DNA from: an uncultured Oscillospiraceae bacterium
GTDB taxonomy: Bacteria > Bacillota > Clostridia > Oscillospirales > Acutalibacteraceae
Direction: 5' to 3'
DNA length: 39,786 nt
Assembly (NCBI GenBank): GCA_902492045.1
Contig: CABUKB010000014.1
Span: forward strand, 1 to 39,786
Shown: piece by piece, positions 8,912-17,426 of the stretch
How the letters are laid out: each line of letters begins with the position of its first letter
Numbering within the stretch: the first letter of the stretch is position 1
Notes under the pieces: generated by a model
Database searches by the model: none
What the model was told of the DNA's origin: nothing
Seen by the model: the letters and a program-made list of their open reading frames with translations, nothing else
Made by a program: the position numbers and the translations under genes

Positions 8912-9825
8912 GCGATCTGCGGGTCAACCTCTGCGGTGTGGAACTGAAAAACCCTGTGATTGCGGCGTCCGGTACCTTTGGGTATGGGATGGAATTTGCC
9001 GAATTTTATCCCATTTCCAAGCTGGGCGGTATTTCGTGCAAGGGAACGACGCTTAAAGAAAGGCAGGGAAATCCCGCCCCCCGCATTGCGGAAACCCCCT
9101 GCGGCATGCTCAACAGCGTGGGGCTGCAGAATCCCGGAGTGGATGTCTTCCTGTCCACCTATCTTCCCTGGCTTAAGGGCCAGGATACCGTGGTGATCGC
9201 CAATATCGCGGGCCACAGTGTAGAGGAATACGGGGAAATGGCCGAGAGGCTGCGGAACAGTGCGGTGGATATGATAGAACTGAATATTTCCTGCCCCAAT
9301 GTCAAGGAGGGCGGGGTGAATTTCGGCCTCTCCTGCGACAGCGTGGAAACGGTGACGGCTCAGGTGAAAAAACGGTGCGGGGACAAACCCCTGATGGTTA
9401 AGCTGACCCCGAATGTAGCCTCCATCGGGGAGATCGCTGCGGCGGCGGAGGCGGCCGGTGCGGACGGTCTCTCCCTGATCAACACGTTGACCGGCATGCG
9501 GGTGGATATCCGTTCCCGCCGTCCTATTCTGCGCAACAACACCGGCGGGCTCTCGGGTCCCGCGGTCTTTCCGGTAGCGGTCCGGATGGTGCATGAGGTC
9601 TACCGGAGGGTCAAGATTCCGGTGGTGGGAATGGGGGGCATTTCCACCTGGGAAGACGCGGCCGAAATGATGATTGCGGGCGCCACTGCCGTTCAGGTGG
9701 GGGCCGCTAATTTCCGGGACCCCTATGCTATGCCAAAGATCATCGACGGGCTGGCCGCTTTTGCGGACAGCCAGAAACTTTCGAGCATCACCGAGCTGAC
9801 CGGAACTTTGCAGGAGTGGGGTTAA
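8908..9825 (+). CDS. pyrD: Dihydroorotate dehydrogenase catalytic subunit (class 1B)
   Basis: This FMN enzyme oxidises dihydroorotate to orotate and works with PyrK in a heterotetramer. The 305-residue protein has the ASGTFGYG N-terminal motif, NSVGLQNPG, the ELNISCPNV segment with the catalytic Cys region downstream, VKLTPNV, and the FMN phosphate-binding GMGGI and AGATAVQVG segments. The ATG at 8908 overlaps the pyrK stop and follows a GGAGG site. A longer in-frame reading runs back into pyrK but lacks homologous sequence. It is the last recognisable pyrimidine gene in the operon. Confidence 0.95.
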   Translation: MSDLRVNLCGVELKNPVIAASGTFGYGMEFAEFYPISKLGGISCKGTTLKERQGNPAPRIAETPCGMLNSVGLQNPGVDVFLSTYLPWLKGQDTVVIANIAGHSVEEYGEMAERLRNSAVDMIELNISCPNVKEGGVNFGLSCDSVETVTAQVKKRCGDKPLMVKLTPNVASIGEIAAAAEAAGADGLSLINTLTGMRVDIRSRRPILRNNTGGLSGPAVFPVAVRMVHEVYRRVKIPVVGMGGISTWEDAAEMMIAGATAVQVGAANFRDPYAMPKIIDGLAAFADSQKLSSITELTGTLQEWG

Positions 9826-9880
9826 AACAGAGCGGCTCGTCCAAACGGGCTATTTTCGTATATGAGCATGAGGAGGCCAC

Positions 9881-10531
9881 ATGACCACCCTATACGTAGT
9901 GCGCCATTGCGAGGCGATGGGGAACATCCGCCGTATATTTCAGGGGCATACCGATGAAGATATCAGCGAGAACGGGCGCCGGCAGCTGGCATGCCTGACC
10001 GAGCGGTTTCGCGATATTCCACTGGATGCCCTTTATTCCAGTCCGTTGCGCAGAGCACTGCGTACCGCCGAGGCGGTCAACGGCACCCACGGCTTGCCGA
10101 TTACGCAGGACCGGCGTCTGATGGAGATCGACGGCGGGGTATGGGAAGGGAAGCCCTGGAAAGCACTGCCGATGCTTTACCCCATCCAGAGCCTGAAATG
10201 GTCCCGTTCTCCTTGGGATTTTCATCCCCGCAGGGGAGAAGCCATGCGGGAGGTATTCGCCCGCATGGCGGAGGTGCTCACCGAGATTGCGGCGGCGCAT
10301 CCGAACGGAACGGTGGCAGTCGCCTCCCATGGCTGTGCCATCCGCAACGCCCTCTGCTGGGCCAAAGGTTGGCCGATCGAACGTTTGAATGAGGTGGCGT
10401 GGTGCGACAACACCGGGGTGAGCGTTCTGCGTTTCGATGAGGGCGGGGTGCAGCTTTTGCAGGAAAACGACAATTCCCACTTGAGCGAGAATATTTCCAC
10501 CTTTGCCAAACAGACATGGTGGAAAAAGTAA
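9881..10531 (+). CDS. Histidine phosphatase family protein (phosphoglycerate-mutase-like)
   Basis: The 216-residue protein belongs to the histidine phosphatase superfamily. The phospho-accepting histidine is in RHCEAMGN near residue 8, with SSPLRRALRTAE near 50, the acidic EIDGGVWEG segment near 82 and the second catalytic His in ASHGCAIRN near 150. The substrate cannot be read from the sequence; members include broad-specificity phosphatases, cobalamin phosphatases and phosphoglycerate mutases. A strong GAGGAGG site precedes the ATG. It lies 55 bp after pyrD with no clear terminator, so it may be co-transcribed with the pyr operon. Confidence 0.85.
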   Translation: MTTLYVVRHCEAMGNIRRIFQGHTDEDISENGRRQLACLTERFRDIPLDALYSSPLRRALRTAEAVNGTHGLPITQDRRLMEIDGGVWEGKPWKALPMLYPIQSLKWSRSPWDFHPRRGEAMREVFARMAEVLTEIAAAHPNGTVAVASHGCAIRNALCWAKGWPIERLNEVAWCDNTGVSVLRFDEGGVQLLQENDNSHLSENISTFAKQTWWKK

Positions 10532-10565
10532 AAATCTGCAGGCGAAGATGAGGGGAGGGGTCCGG

Positions 10566-11036
10566 ATGATGGACCGACAACCTGGGCGGTACCTGGGGAT
10601 TGATCTTGGAACAGTGCGGACCGGCTTTGCCGTGTCCGACCCCGGCGGCCTGTTGGCCTCTCCCGTCGGCACCGTGACGGAGCGGGATCTCGAACGCCTG
10701 GCCGACCGGACGGCCCAACTGGCGGCGGAACAGAAAACCGGCCGGGTCGTACTCGGCCATCCGCGGAATATGGATGGCACCCGGGGGGACAGTGCCCGCC
10801 GTGCGGAGGAATTTGCCGCTTTACTGCAAGACCGGGGCCTTGAAGTGACCCTTTGGGATGAACGAATGACCACCGTCTCCGCAATCGGGTATCTCAATCA
10901 GACCAATACCCGGGGGAAAAAAAGGAAAGCGGTTGTGGATACGGTGGCGGCGGTAATCATATTGCAGGAGTATCTCGATTCCCGGAAAGGCCGGGCGGAC
11001 GGGGGGAATAACCGGCTTGCCGATCCGGGGGATTGA
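10566..11036 (+). CDS. ruvX: Holliday junction resolvase-like nuclease RuvX/YqgF
   Basis: YqgF/RuvX proteins have an RNase H fold and are linked to 16S rRNA 5' processing and to Holliday junction resolution. The 156-residue length is normal. Visible motifs are GIDLGTVRTG (first catalytic Asp) near residue 12, GHPRNMDG near 65, LWDERMTT near 98 and the C-terminal DTVAAVIILQEYLD. The family usually has GLPLNMDG, so GHPRNMDG is slightly divergent. The ATG at 10566 follows an AGGGGAGGGG site, with a second ATG immediately after. Upstream in-frame starts overlap the phosphatase gene and lack a binding site. Confidence 0.85.
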   Translation: MMDRQPGRYLGIDLGTVRTGFAVSDPGGLLASPVGTVTERDLERLADRTAQLAAEQKTGRVVLGHPRNMDGTRGDSARRAEEFAALLQDRGLEVTLWDERMTTVSAIGYLNQTNTRGKKRKAVVDTVAAVIILQEYLDSRKGRADGGNNRLADPGD

Positions 11037-11086
11037 TCCGTATATCTTGCAGAGAACCTGTCAAAATTGAAAACGGATCAAAGGAC

Positions 11087-11112
11087 AACTTTTTGGGGAC
11101 CTGCGGCATCTT
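11087..11112 (+). promoter_or_regulatory. Possible ECF-sigma-type promoter upstream of the envelope-stress operon
   Basis: The sequence ACAACTTTTT at 11085-11094, followed after 17 nt by CATCTT at 11107-11112, resembles ECF promoters of Bacillus sigX/sigV type (AAC with a T-rich flank, 16-17 nt, then CGTC). The match at the -10 element is imperfect. It would suit autoregulation by the ECF factor encoded in this operon, but this is an inference from a weak motif. Confidence 0.35.
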
Positions 11113-11146
11113 ACAGACAGAATCGGTGTAAAGTGAGGATCCGAAT

Positions 11147-12019
11147 ATGCGCAGATCGGTGTTTGAACGGGGAGACCGCAGGCCCCTGATAAAAAATATT
11201 ATACTCGGCATTGTCGGTGCGGCGTTATGCGTATGGGGAATTGTGGCACTGTTCGCTGTGCTCAACGGGGAGAGACTGAAGACGGAGGCGGATCTCACGT
11301 CCTCCCATCCGCAAGGCGGCCAGTCCTCTGCACAATCGGAAACGCCCTCCGATTCAACGGCGGAGACTACCACGCCGACAACTGATCCCTCTGTAACCAC
11401 ATCCGGCACCGCCGATCTTTCCAATTCGGATCTGGCACAGGAGAATGCGGTTTCCTTTGATGACGCCGTTTTCATCGGCGATTCCCGTACCGAGGGCCTG
11501 ATGCTGTACGGCGGCATGCCCGAAGGGGCGACGTTCTACGCCTCCAAAGGGATGAACGTGAGCACAGCCGGTACGATCAAGATACAGGACGGCGGGGAAG
11601 AAATCACCGTTTTGGAGGGACTCAGGCGCCACGCGTTTAAAAAGGTCTATGTCATGCTGGGGGTCAATGAACTCGGCTGGACCTCGGAAAATGTCTTCAT
11701 CGCCCGCTACGGCGACCTTCTCGACGAGATTCGGAACGCTGTTCCGGACGCGGTTATTTATGTACAATCCATTCTCCCCGTCACCCAGGCCAAATCGGAC
11801 AGTTCGGTGTATACGAACAGCCGCATCCAGCTTTATAACAGCCTGATTGTCCAGATGTGTGAGGAAAAGCAGGCGGTGTACCTGAATGTTGCCGAGGCGG
11901 TACAGGATGAAAACGGCTTGCTTCCGGATGAAGCGACGGTGGACGGGATCCACCTGAAACCCGCGTATTGTGTCAAGTGGAAAGAGTATATCGTATCCCA
12001 CACCGCGCCGCAAGAATGA
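11147..12019 (+). CDS. Membrane-anchored SGNH/GDSL-type hydrolase
   Basis: The 290-residue protein has a short basic N-terminus, one membrane segment at about residues 20-41, a Ser/Thr-rich linker to about 95, and an extracytoplasmic SGNH hydrolase domain. The block I nucleophile is Ser113 in FIGDSRTEG. The block III Asn is in GVNELGW near 170, and the block V Asp/His are in DGIHLKP near 268. Such domains act as esterases or acyl transferases on cell-wall polymers. In this operon, next to an MBOAT and a DHHW protein, a role in adding or removing O-acetyl groups is plausible but inferred. The gene starts 110 bp after ruvX and probably begins the operon. Confidence 0.8.
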   Translation: MRRSVFERGDRRPLIKNIILGIVGAALCVWGIVALFAVLNGERLKTEADLTSSHPQGGQSSAQSETPSDSTAETTTPTTDPSVTTSGTADLSNSDLAQENAVSFDDAVFIGDSRTEGLMLYGGMPEGATFYASKGMNVSTAGTIKIQDGGEEITVLEGLRRHAFKKVYVMLGVNELGWTSENVFIARYGDLLDEIRNAVPDAVIYVQSILPVTQAKSDSSVYTNSRIQLYNSLIVQMCEEKQAVYLNVAEAVQDENGLLPDEATVDGIHLKPAYCVKWKEYIVSHTAPQE

Positions 12020-12061
12020 GCGGTATCCAATATCTTAAAAAGAAGGAGTCGATGACGAAAG

Positions 12062-12526
12062 ATGAAAAGGGTGCGTACGGGGGCGCTGCTTCTGGGCTTG
12101 CTGCTGGTACTGGCCGGCTGCGGCAAGCAGGAGGTAAAAGAGGCGGATCCGTCGGTTTTGGCGGATACGCTCAACAGCACGCTGACCTTCCAGGATGAGA
12201 TGACTTCGCTGGATGCGGCGGCGGTGGTTCGCCTGTATGGGATCGACGAGGCCGATATGACGGCATACAAAGTGTATACCAGCACGGGCGCCACGGCGGA
12301 AGAGATCGCGGTCTTCAAAGCCAAAGATGAAGAAGCGGCCGGCCGCCTCTATCAGGCGATGCAGACACGGGTGGAAAACCAGAAAACCGCGTATGAGAGC
12401 TATAACCCCAACGAGATGAAGAAATTGCAGGATCCGCTTATCCGGAAGCAGGGAGTGATGGTGGTACTCTGCATATCCGACGACACGCCCGCAGCGGAAC
12501 AGGCTGTCAAGGAGGCGCTCGGATAA
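12062..12526 (+). CDS. DUF4358 domain lipoprotein
   Basis: The 154-residue protein has a lipoprotein signal peptide ending in the lipobox LAGC, with the acylated Cys at residue 20. The rest matches the DUF4358 pattern: a TFQDEM-like opening, the phrase VVRLYGID, repeated acidic turns and a C-terminal segment VMVVLCISDD. The function of DUF4358 is unknown. To my knowledge the family is often found next to MBOAT, DHHW and SGNH genes in Clostridia, as here, so it may be an accessory factor for surface polymer modification (inference). Confidence 0.8.
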   Translation: MKRVRTGALLLGLLLVLAGCGKQEVKEADPSVLADTLNSTLTFQDEMTSLDAAAVVRLYGIDEADMTAYKVYTSTGATAEEIAVFKAKDEEAAGRLYQAMQTRVENQKTAYESYNPNEMKKLQDPLIRKQGVMVVLCISDDTPAAEQAVKEALG

Positions 12527-12548
12527 TCACGGCGAAGGAGACGGAGGA

Positions 12549-13100
12549 GTGGAAGGCCAGAGAGCGCTCATCACGGATTTCATCTATGAAAACCAGGCGT
12601 CGATGTACCGCCTGGCGTTTGCCTATGTGCGCAGCCGGGAAGCGGCGCTCGATATCGTGCAGGAGACCGTGGTGCAGGCGCTGACCCACGCGTCTTCTCT
12701 GCGCACGGCCGAGGCTTTGAAAGCCTGGATTTACCGCATTTTGGTCAATGAAAGCCTCGCCTATCTGCGCCGCAACAAGCGGTTTCTGCTGGTAGAGGCA
12801 CTTCCCGAAGAGGAAACGGTGGACGAGGATATCGGGGAAAAGCTCGATGTTTATCGGGCGGTTGAACGCCTGGATCCGAAATTTAAAACGGTTGTGATGC
12901 TGCGCTTCTACGAGGATATGAAGCTGGAGGATATCGCCCGCATTACCGGGGTGAACCTCAACACCGTCAAATCCCGTCTGTATACGGCGCTCAACCGCCT
13001 GAGGGAGGAACTGGGCTGCGAAGCCGGCCCGGGGAATGGGCAAAACCCGAAAGGGGGGATACAGGGTGAAATCCATAAACGAGGCAAAAACCGTCTATGA
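12549..13100 (+). CDS. RNA polymerase ECF sigma factor (SigV-like)
   Basis: The 183-residue protein has the two-domain ECF layout. Region 2 lies at about 12-78 (FIYENQASMYRLAFAYV, DIVQETVVQAL). Region 4 lies at about 108-160, with a helix-turn-helix in EDIARITGVNLNTVKSRLYTAL. The GTG start at 12549 is about 8 bp after GAAGGAG. It overlaps the following RsiV-like gene by 35 bp, the usual coupling of an ECF factor and its anti-sigma partner. The DUF3298-type partner points to the SigV group that responds to lysozyme in Bacillus and Enterococcus. That assignment rests on context rather than residue-level proof. Confidence 0.85.
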   Translation: MEGQRALITDFIYENQASMYRLAFAYVRSREAALDIVQETVVQALTHASSLRTAEALKAWIYRILVNESLAYLRRNKRFLLVEALPEEETVDEDIGEKLDVYRAVERLDPKFKTVVMLRFYEDMKLEDIARITGVNLNTVKSRLYTALNRLREELGCEAGPGNGQNPKGGIQGEIHKRGKNRL

Positions 13101-13917
13101 GGCGATCCGGCCCCCGGAAGAACTGGGGGAGGCGGTTCGCGAGGCGGTTCGATACGCCCGAAAGAAGAGCGGTCCGCATTTGGCGCGCTGGTCGGTGGTT
13201 GCCGCCGCTGCTGTATGTGCCGTGTTTGTTGCGCTGGTCAATGCGAGCCCTGTTTTGGCGAACAGTCTGTATGACGTGCCGGTGATCGGCAATGTGGCGC
13301 GGGTATTTACCTTTACCCAGTATAAGGAAGAGGAGGACGCCGATATCCTGACAGTCAACCTTCCGGCTGTGGAGAACACGGGTAACTCGGAGCTTGAACG
13401 GCGGATCAATTATGAGATTCAGTATAAAATGAATCAACTGGTGGAAGAGGCGCGCCAGCGCGCCAGAGAGTATAAGAAGGCGTTTCTCGAAACGGGTGGA
13501 CGGGAAGAAGACTTTTTGCCTACCGAGATCAATGTGGATTACACTTTATACTGTAACGACGGCCGTGTCGTATCGTTTGTGATTGAGAAATCGGAGACCT
13601 CTGCGAGCTTTTATGCGGAACGGTTTTTTTACAACATCGATCTGGAGTCGGGACGGGAACTGACGCTCAAGGATCTGCTCGGCCCCCATTATATTGACAT
13701 CGTCAACGACAGTGTCAAACGCCAGATCGAACAGCAGATGGCCGAGGACGAGACAGTGTACTATTACAGCGAGGATGAGGGAGCCTTCACGACGATTCAG
13801 CCGGATCAGGGCTTTTATATCAACGCGCAGGGCCACGTCGTTGTGGTCTTTTCCAAATATGAGATCGCCCCCGGCTATATGGGATTTCCGGAGTTTGAAA
13901 TCCTGCCGGAGGCATAG
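13066..13917 (+). CDS. RsiV-like transmembrane anti-sigma factor (DUF3298 domain)
   Basis: The 283-residue protein has a cytoplasmic segment (1-42) that would hold the sigma factor, one membrane segment (about 43-58) and an extracellular domain with DUF4163/DUF3298 character. The extracellular part includes FYNIDLESGRELTLKDLL near 205 and a final FSKYEIAPGYMGFPEFEI. A signal-peptidase-like VLA site follows the membrane segment at residues 63-65. In B. subtilis, RsiV is cleaved by signal peptidase just outside the membrane when it binds lysozyme, so the same release is plausible here. The GTG at 13066 follows AAAGGGGGG and lies inside the sigma gene; an upstream in-frame ATG at 13036 is less well supported. 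Confidence 0.82.
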   Translation: MKSINEAKTVYEAIRPPEELGEAVREAVRYARKKSGPHLARWSVVAAAAVCAVFVALVNASPVLANSLYDVPVIGNVARVFTFTQYKEEEDADILTVNLPAVENTGNSELERRINYEIQYKMNQLVEEARQRAREYKKAFLETGGREEDFLPTEINVDYTLYCNDGRVVSFVIEKSETSASFYAERFFYNIDLESGRELTLKDLLGPHYIDIVNDSVKRQIEQQMAEDETVYYYSEDEGAFTTIQPDQGFYINAQGHVVVVFSKYEIAPGYMGFPEFEILPEA

Positions 13918-13926
13918 GGGTGGACT

Positions 13927-15348
13927 ATGGTTTTCAGCAGCCCGTTGTTTTTGTTTTATTTTTTGCCGGTCGTCCTGCTGGCATATTATCTGGTCCCGCG
14001 CAGGCAGATTCTTTGGAAAAATGTCGTTTTACTGATAGGCAGCTTGTTTTTCTATGCTTGGGGTGAGCCGGTTTATGTCCTTTTGATGCTGTTTTCCATC
14101 GCGATGGATTATGGGCTCGGACGGTGGCTGGAGCATGAAAAGACCCACGGCGGGCATCCGGGCCGGGTGCTGGCGCTGGCGGTCGTTTTCAATCTGCTTT
14201 TGCTCGGCTTTTTCAAGTACGCGAATTTCCTCATCGGCACCGTCAACAGTGTTGCGGGATTGGCGATCCCGTTATTGGAACTGTCCCTGCCGATTGGGAT
14301 TTCATTTTATACCTTTCAGGCGCTCTCCTATATCATCGACCTGTATAGAGGCGAGGTGGAGGTCCAGCGCAGCATTCTCAATTTCGGCACGTATGTGTCT
14401 CTGTTTCCCCAACTGATCGCCGGTCCCATCGTCCGGATGAAAACCGTGGCGGGCGAACTGCAAGACCGGCAGGAGACCTTTCCGGAATTTGCCGCGGGTG
14501 TTCGCCGCTTTACCGTGGGACTCGCCAAAAAAGCCCTGCTGGCCAACGCAGCGGGGGAGATTTGGGAAACGGTTTCCGCTCTCCCGGCCGATTCCCTACC
14601 GGTCCTGACCGCGTGGATCGGCCTGGCCGCTTACACATTTCAAATTTATTTCGACTTTTCGGGCTATTCCGATATGGCGATCGGACTGGGACGTATGTTT
14701 GGCTTTCATTTTGAAGAGAATTTCCGTTATCCTTATGCCGCCGCCAGCATTACGGAATTTTGGCGCCGATGGCATATCACCCTGAGCACCTGGTTTAAAG
14801 AATATGTCTATATCCCCCTTGGAGGAAACCGGAAGGGCCTTGCCAAACAAATCCGCAATATCCTGGTGGTCTGGCTGCTGACCGGCATATGGCATGGGGC
14901 GGGCTGGAATTTTGTGGTGTGGGGCCTGTATTTCGGCGTGATTCTCATCGTGGAAAAGATGGGCCTTCTTCGGCTGCTGGACAGGATTCCCGCCTTTTTC
15001 CGGCATGTGTATACCATGTTTCTCGTTATGCTCAGTTGGGCGATTTTCGCCTTTGATTCCCTGGGGCAGGGAGTGCGTTTCATCGGCACCCTGTTCGGCT
15101 CAGGGGGACTGGTTTGGAACGGGCAGAGTTTGTATCTGCTTTATTCCAGCGCCGTATTGCTGGTTCTGCTGATTCTGGGAAGCACCGAAATGCCCAGAAA
15201 GGCCGTGATGCTTGCGGGGGAAAGGCTGAAGTCCAGGCCCGTTATTGCGACCGTGGGAGAACTCGGGCTCATCCTGGCGGCGCTTGTTCTGTGTGTCGCC
15301 TATTTGGTGGACGCTTCTTATAACCCGTTTTTGTACTTTCGTTTTTAG
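13927..15348 (+). CDS. MBOAT family O-acyltransferase (AlgI/PatA-like)
   Basis: The 473-residue polytopic protein opens with VFSSPLFLFYFLPV, the usual start of AlgI-type MBOAT proteins. It carries the family segments LPIGISFYTFQALSYIID (near 120), FDFSGYSDMAIGLGRMFG (near 243), EFWRRWHITLSTWFKEYVYI (near 277) and the active-site His323 in WHGAGWN. Such proteins move acyl groups across the membrane to modify alginate, teichoic acids or peptidoglycan. The gene starts 9 bp after the anti-sigma gene and is followed 11 bp later by its probable partner, a DHHW protein. Peptidoglycan or another wall polymer is the likely acceptor (inference). Confidence 0.92.
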   Translation: MVFSSPLFLFYFLPVVLLAYYLVPRRQILWKNVVLLIGSLFFYAWGEPVYVLLMLFSIAMDYGLGRWLEHEKTHGGHPGRVLALAVVFNLLLLGFFKYANFLIGTVNSVAGLAIPLLELSLPIGISFYTFQALSYIIDLYRGEVEVQRSILNFGTYVSLFPQLIAGPIVRMKTVAGELQDRQETFPEFAAGVRRFTVGLAKKALLANAAGEIWETVSALPADSLPVLTAWIGLAAYTFQIYFDFSGYSDMAIGLGRMFGFHFEENFRYPYAAASITEFWRRWHITLSTWFKEYVYIPLGGNRKGLAKQIRNILVVWLLTGIWHGAGWNFVVWGLYFGVILIVEKMGLLRLLDRIPAFFRHVYTMFLVMLSWAIFAFDSLGQGVRFIGTLFGSGGLVWNGQSLYLLYSSAVLLVLLILGSTEMPRKAVMLAGERLKSRPVIATVGELGLILAALVLCVAYLVDASYNPFLYFRF

Positions 15349-15359
15349 GGGGATTTCCA

Positions 15360-16499
15360 ATGCGTAAAGACAAGGTGATCTCGCTTGCGTTTGTGGGAAT
15401 TCTCGCTGCGGGGTTTGTGTGGAATATGCTGACCCCGTCCCGTTCCTTTTCGGAACGGGAAAACCGGTATTTGCAGGAGTTTCCCGCCATTTCCGCACAA
15501 CGGGTTTTTTCCGGGCAGTTCGGCAAGGATTTTGAGACCTATACCACGGATCAGTTCCCAATGCGGGATAGCTGGGTGGCGCTCAAAACTTTGGCGGGGC
15601 TGGCGATGCTCCGGCCGGACAACGGGCGGGTCTATTTCGGCCATAACCAGCGTTTGTTCGAGATACCGGAGGCGGCGGATGCCGGCTTGCAGGAATCCAA
15701 CTGCCGGGCGGTCGCGGCTTTCCTGGAAAAGGTGACGCAGGCGGATCCGTCCATCCGGACGGCGGTGATGCTCGCGCCTACCGCCACCACGGTTTTGAAT
15801 GAGGAATTGCCGGCTTTTGCGCCGGTGGCCGACGAACAGGCGCTGATCCGTTATATGGAGCGGACGCTTGGGGAATCCGTCGTGTTCTGCGATCCGACGC
15901 CTGTGCTGTTGGAGCAGACGGATCGGGATGGTTTATACTATCGGACCGATCATCATTGGACGACAAGGGGCGCGTTCCTCGCTTATCAGGCGCTGGCCCA
16001 GGCGCAGGGCCTGACGCCTTTGAATGAATCGGATTTCCGGGTGGAGACTGTGGCGGACGACTTTTACGGCACGCTGTATTCCAAGGCAAATCTCCCGATG
16101 ATCCCGGCCGACACCATAGAGCGTTATCAGCCGAACCGGGAAAATCCCTGCACGCTGACCAACGACGGCGGTAGGACGGTCCGCGATTCGCTGTATGACG
16201 CCTCCTACCTGGAAGGGCGGGACAAGTACGCGTATTTTCTCGGGGGCAATTCTCCTCTGACCGAGATCCGGACGAGTGTCGCAAACGGACGGCATCTGCT
16301 GGTGCTGAAAGATTCCTATGCCCATGCACTTGTGCCGTTTCTGACGTCGCATTACGAGACGATTTCCATGGTGGATTTGCGCTATTTCAAGGAGGATCTC
16401 ACGGATTGGATGGCGGACAGGGGGATTACCGATGTGTTGGTGCTGTATAACGCCTCGACGTTCGCCTCCGACCGCCAGCTTGCTCCGGCACTGAGCTGA
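15360..16499 (+). CDS. DHHW family protein (AlgX/AlgJ-like SGNH partner of the MBOAT)
   Basis: The 379-residue protein has an N-terminal membrane anchor at about residues 5-24, followed by the family phrase SFSERENRYLQEFP. The DHHW motif occupies residues 197-200. A likely nucleophile is Ser319 in LKDSYAHAL. The layout matches AlgX/AlgJ and related proteins that complete O-acetyl transfer outside the membrane after an MBOAT supplies the acetyl group. It is the last gene of the sigma/anti-sigma operon. A weak GC hairpin with T residues at about 16506-16522 may end the transcript. Confidence 0.88.
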   Translation: MRKDKVISLAFVGILAAGFVWNMLTPSRSFSERENRYLQEFPAISAQRVFSGQFGKDFETYTTDQFPMRDSWVALKTLAGLAMLRPDNGRVYFGHNQRLFEIPEAADAGLQESNCRAVAAFLEKVTQADPSIRTAVMLAPTATTVLNEELPAFAPVADEQALIRYMERTLGESVVFCDPTPVLLEQTDRDGLYYRTDHHWTTRGAFLAYQALAQAQGLTPLNESDFRVETVADDFYGTLYSKANLPMIPADTIERYQPNRENPCTLTNDGGRTVRDSLYDASYLEGRDKYAYFLGGNSPLTEIRTSVANGRHLLVLKDSYAHALVPFLTSHYETISMVDLRYFKEDLTDWMADRGITDVLVLYNASTFASDRQLAPALS

Positions 16500-16562
16500 C
16501 GGGAACAGGGCCTTTCGGCTTTTCAGATCGAGAACCAGCCGGGCGCTGCAGGCGAATATGGG

Positions 16563-16591
16563 TTGAATCCGGCTGGACAATCTGCTATACT
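16563..16591 (+). promoter_or_regulatory. Sigma-A-type promoter of the thyX operon
   Basis: TTGAAT at 16563-16568 and TATACT at 16586-16591 are separated by 17 bp. The predicted start near 16598 leaves a leader of about 55 nt before thyX. Confidence 0.7.
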
Positions 16592-16653
16592 ATTTGGCAT
16601 GGGAAGATCTCGGTTCCTTCCACGCGGAAGAGCCAGCAAAGGAGCGCCTGAAG

Positions 16654-17421
16654 ATGCATGTGACCCTGCTGACCTATACCCCCGATCCGGAACGGACCGT
16701 CGCCTGTGCGGCCCGGCTGTGCTATTCTCCCGCAGGGATCGACGAGGTGATGGATAAGCTGACGGACGAGAAGACCGCCTCTTTTGTAGACATGCTCGCC
16801 GAAATCGGACACGAAAGCCCGATTGAACATGCGAGTTTTACCTTTGGCATCGAAGGGGTGTCCCGCTCGCTCCTCGCCCAGATTACCCGTCACCGCATCG
16901 CGTCTTTCAGCGTTCAGAGCCAGCGTTATGTGGCGGAAAACCGGTTCGAGTATGTTCTGCCTCCCGAAATCGAGGCATTGCCCGAGGCTGCTGCGCTTTT
17001 CCGCCGGGCCATGGAAGAGGATCAGAACACTTACCACGAACTCACCCGGCTGCTCAAAGACAAACATAAAAAAGAACTGACCGAATCCGGAATGGAAGAC
17101 AAGGCCGCCGACCGGGCGGCGGAAAAGCGCGCCATCGAGGACGCGCGCTTTGTGCTGCCCAACGCTTGCACCACCAAGATGATCCTGACGATGAACGCCC
17201 GCAGCCTTCAAAATTTCTTCCGCCATCGTTGCTGCAACCGCGCTCAATGGGAAATCCGGCAGCTTGCCGAGCAGATGCGGGCGCTTTGTGTGGAGGTGGC
17301 GCCTCATCTCTTTCGGCATGCCGGGCCGCCTTGTTTGAGTGGTCCTTGCCCGGAAGGGAAAATGTCCTGCGGCAGAATGCAGGAGGTCCGGGAAAAATAC
17401 GGCATGACAAAGGAGCGGTAG
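16654..17421 (+). CDS. thyX: Flavin-dependent thymidylate synthase ThyX
   Basis: ThyX methylates dUMP to dTMP using FAD, NADPH and methylenetetrahydrofolate and replaces ThyA in many anaerobes. The 255-residue protein carries the diagnostic RHR-x(2)-S motif beginning at Arg79 (RHRIAS) followed by SVQSQRY. Further conserved segments are ESPIEHASFTF before it and NARSLQNFFRHRCCNRAQWEIR near the C-terminus. The ATG at 16654 follows AAAGGAG with 9 bp spacing; an upstream in-frame ATG overlaps the promoter. thyX is the first gene of the unit and is followed 5 bp later by the kinase that phosphorylates its product. Confidence 0.95.
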   Translation: MHVTLLTYTPDPERTVACAARLCYSPAGIDEVMDKLTDEKTASFVDMLAEIGHESPIEHASFTFGIEGVSRSLLAQITRHRIASFSVQSQRYVAENRFEYVLPPEIEALPEAAALFRRAMEEDQNTYHELTRLLKDKHKKELTESGMEDKAADRAAEKRAIEDARFVLPNACTTKMILTMNARSLQNFFRHRCCNRAQWEIRQLAEQMRALCVEVAPHLFRHAGPPCLSGPCPEGKMSCGRMQEVREKYGMTKER

Positions 17422-17426
17422 CGCGG

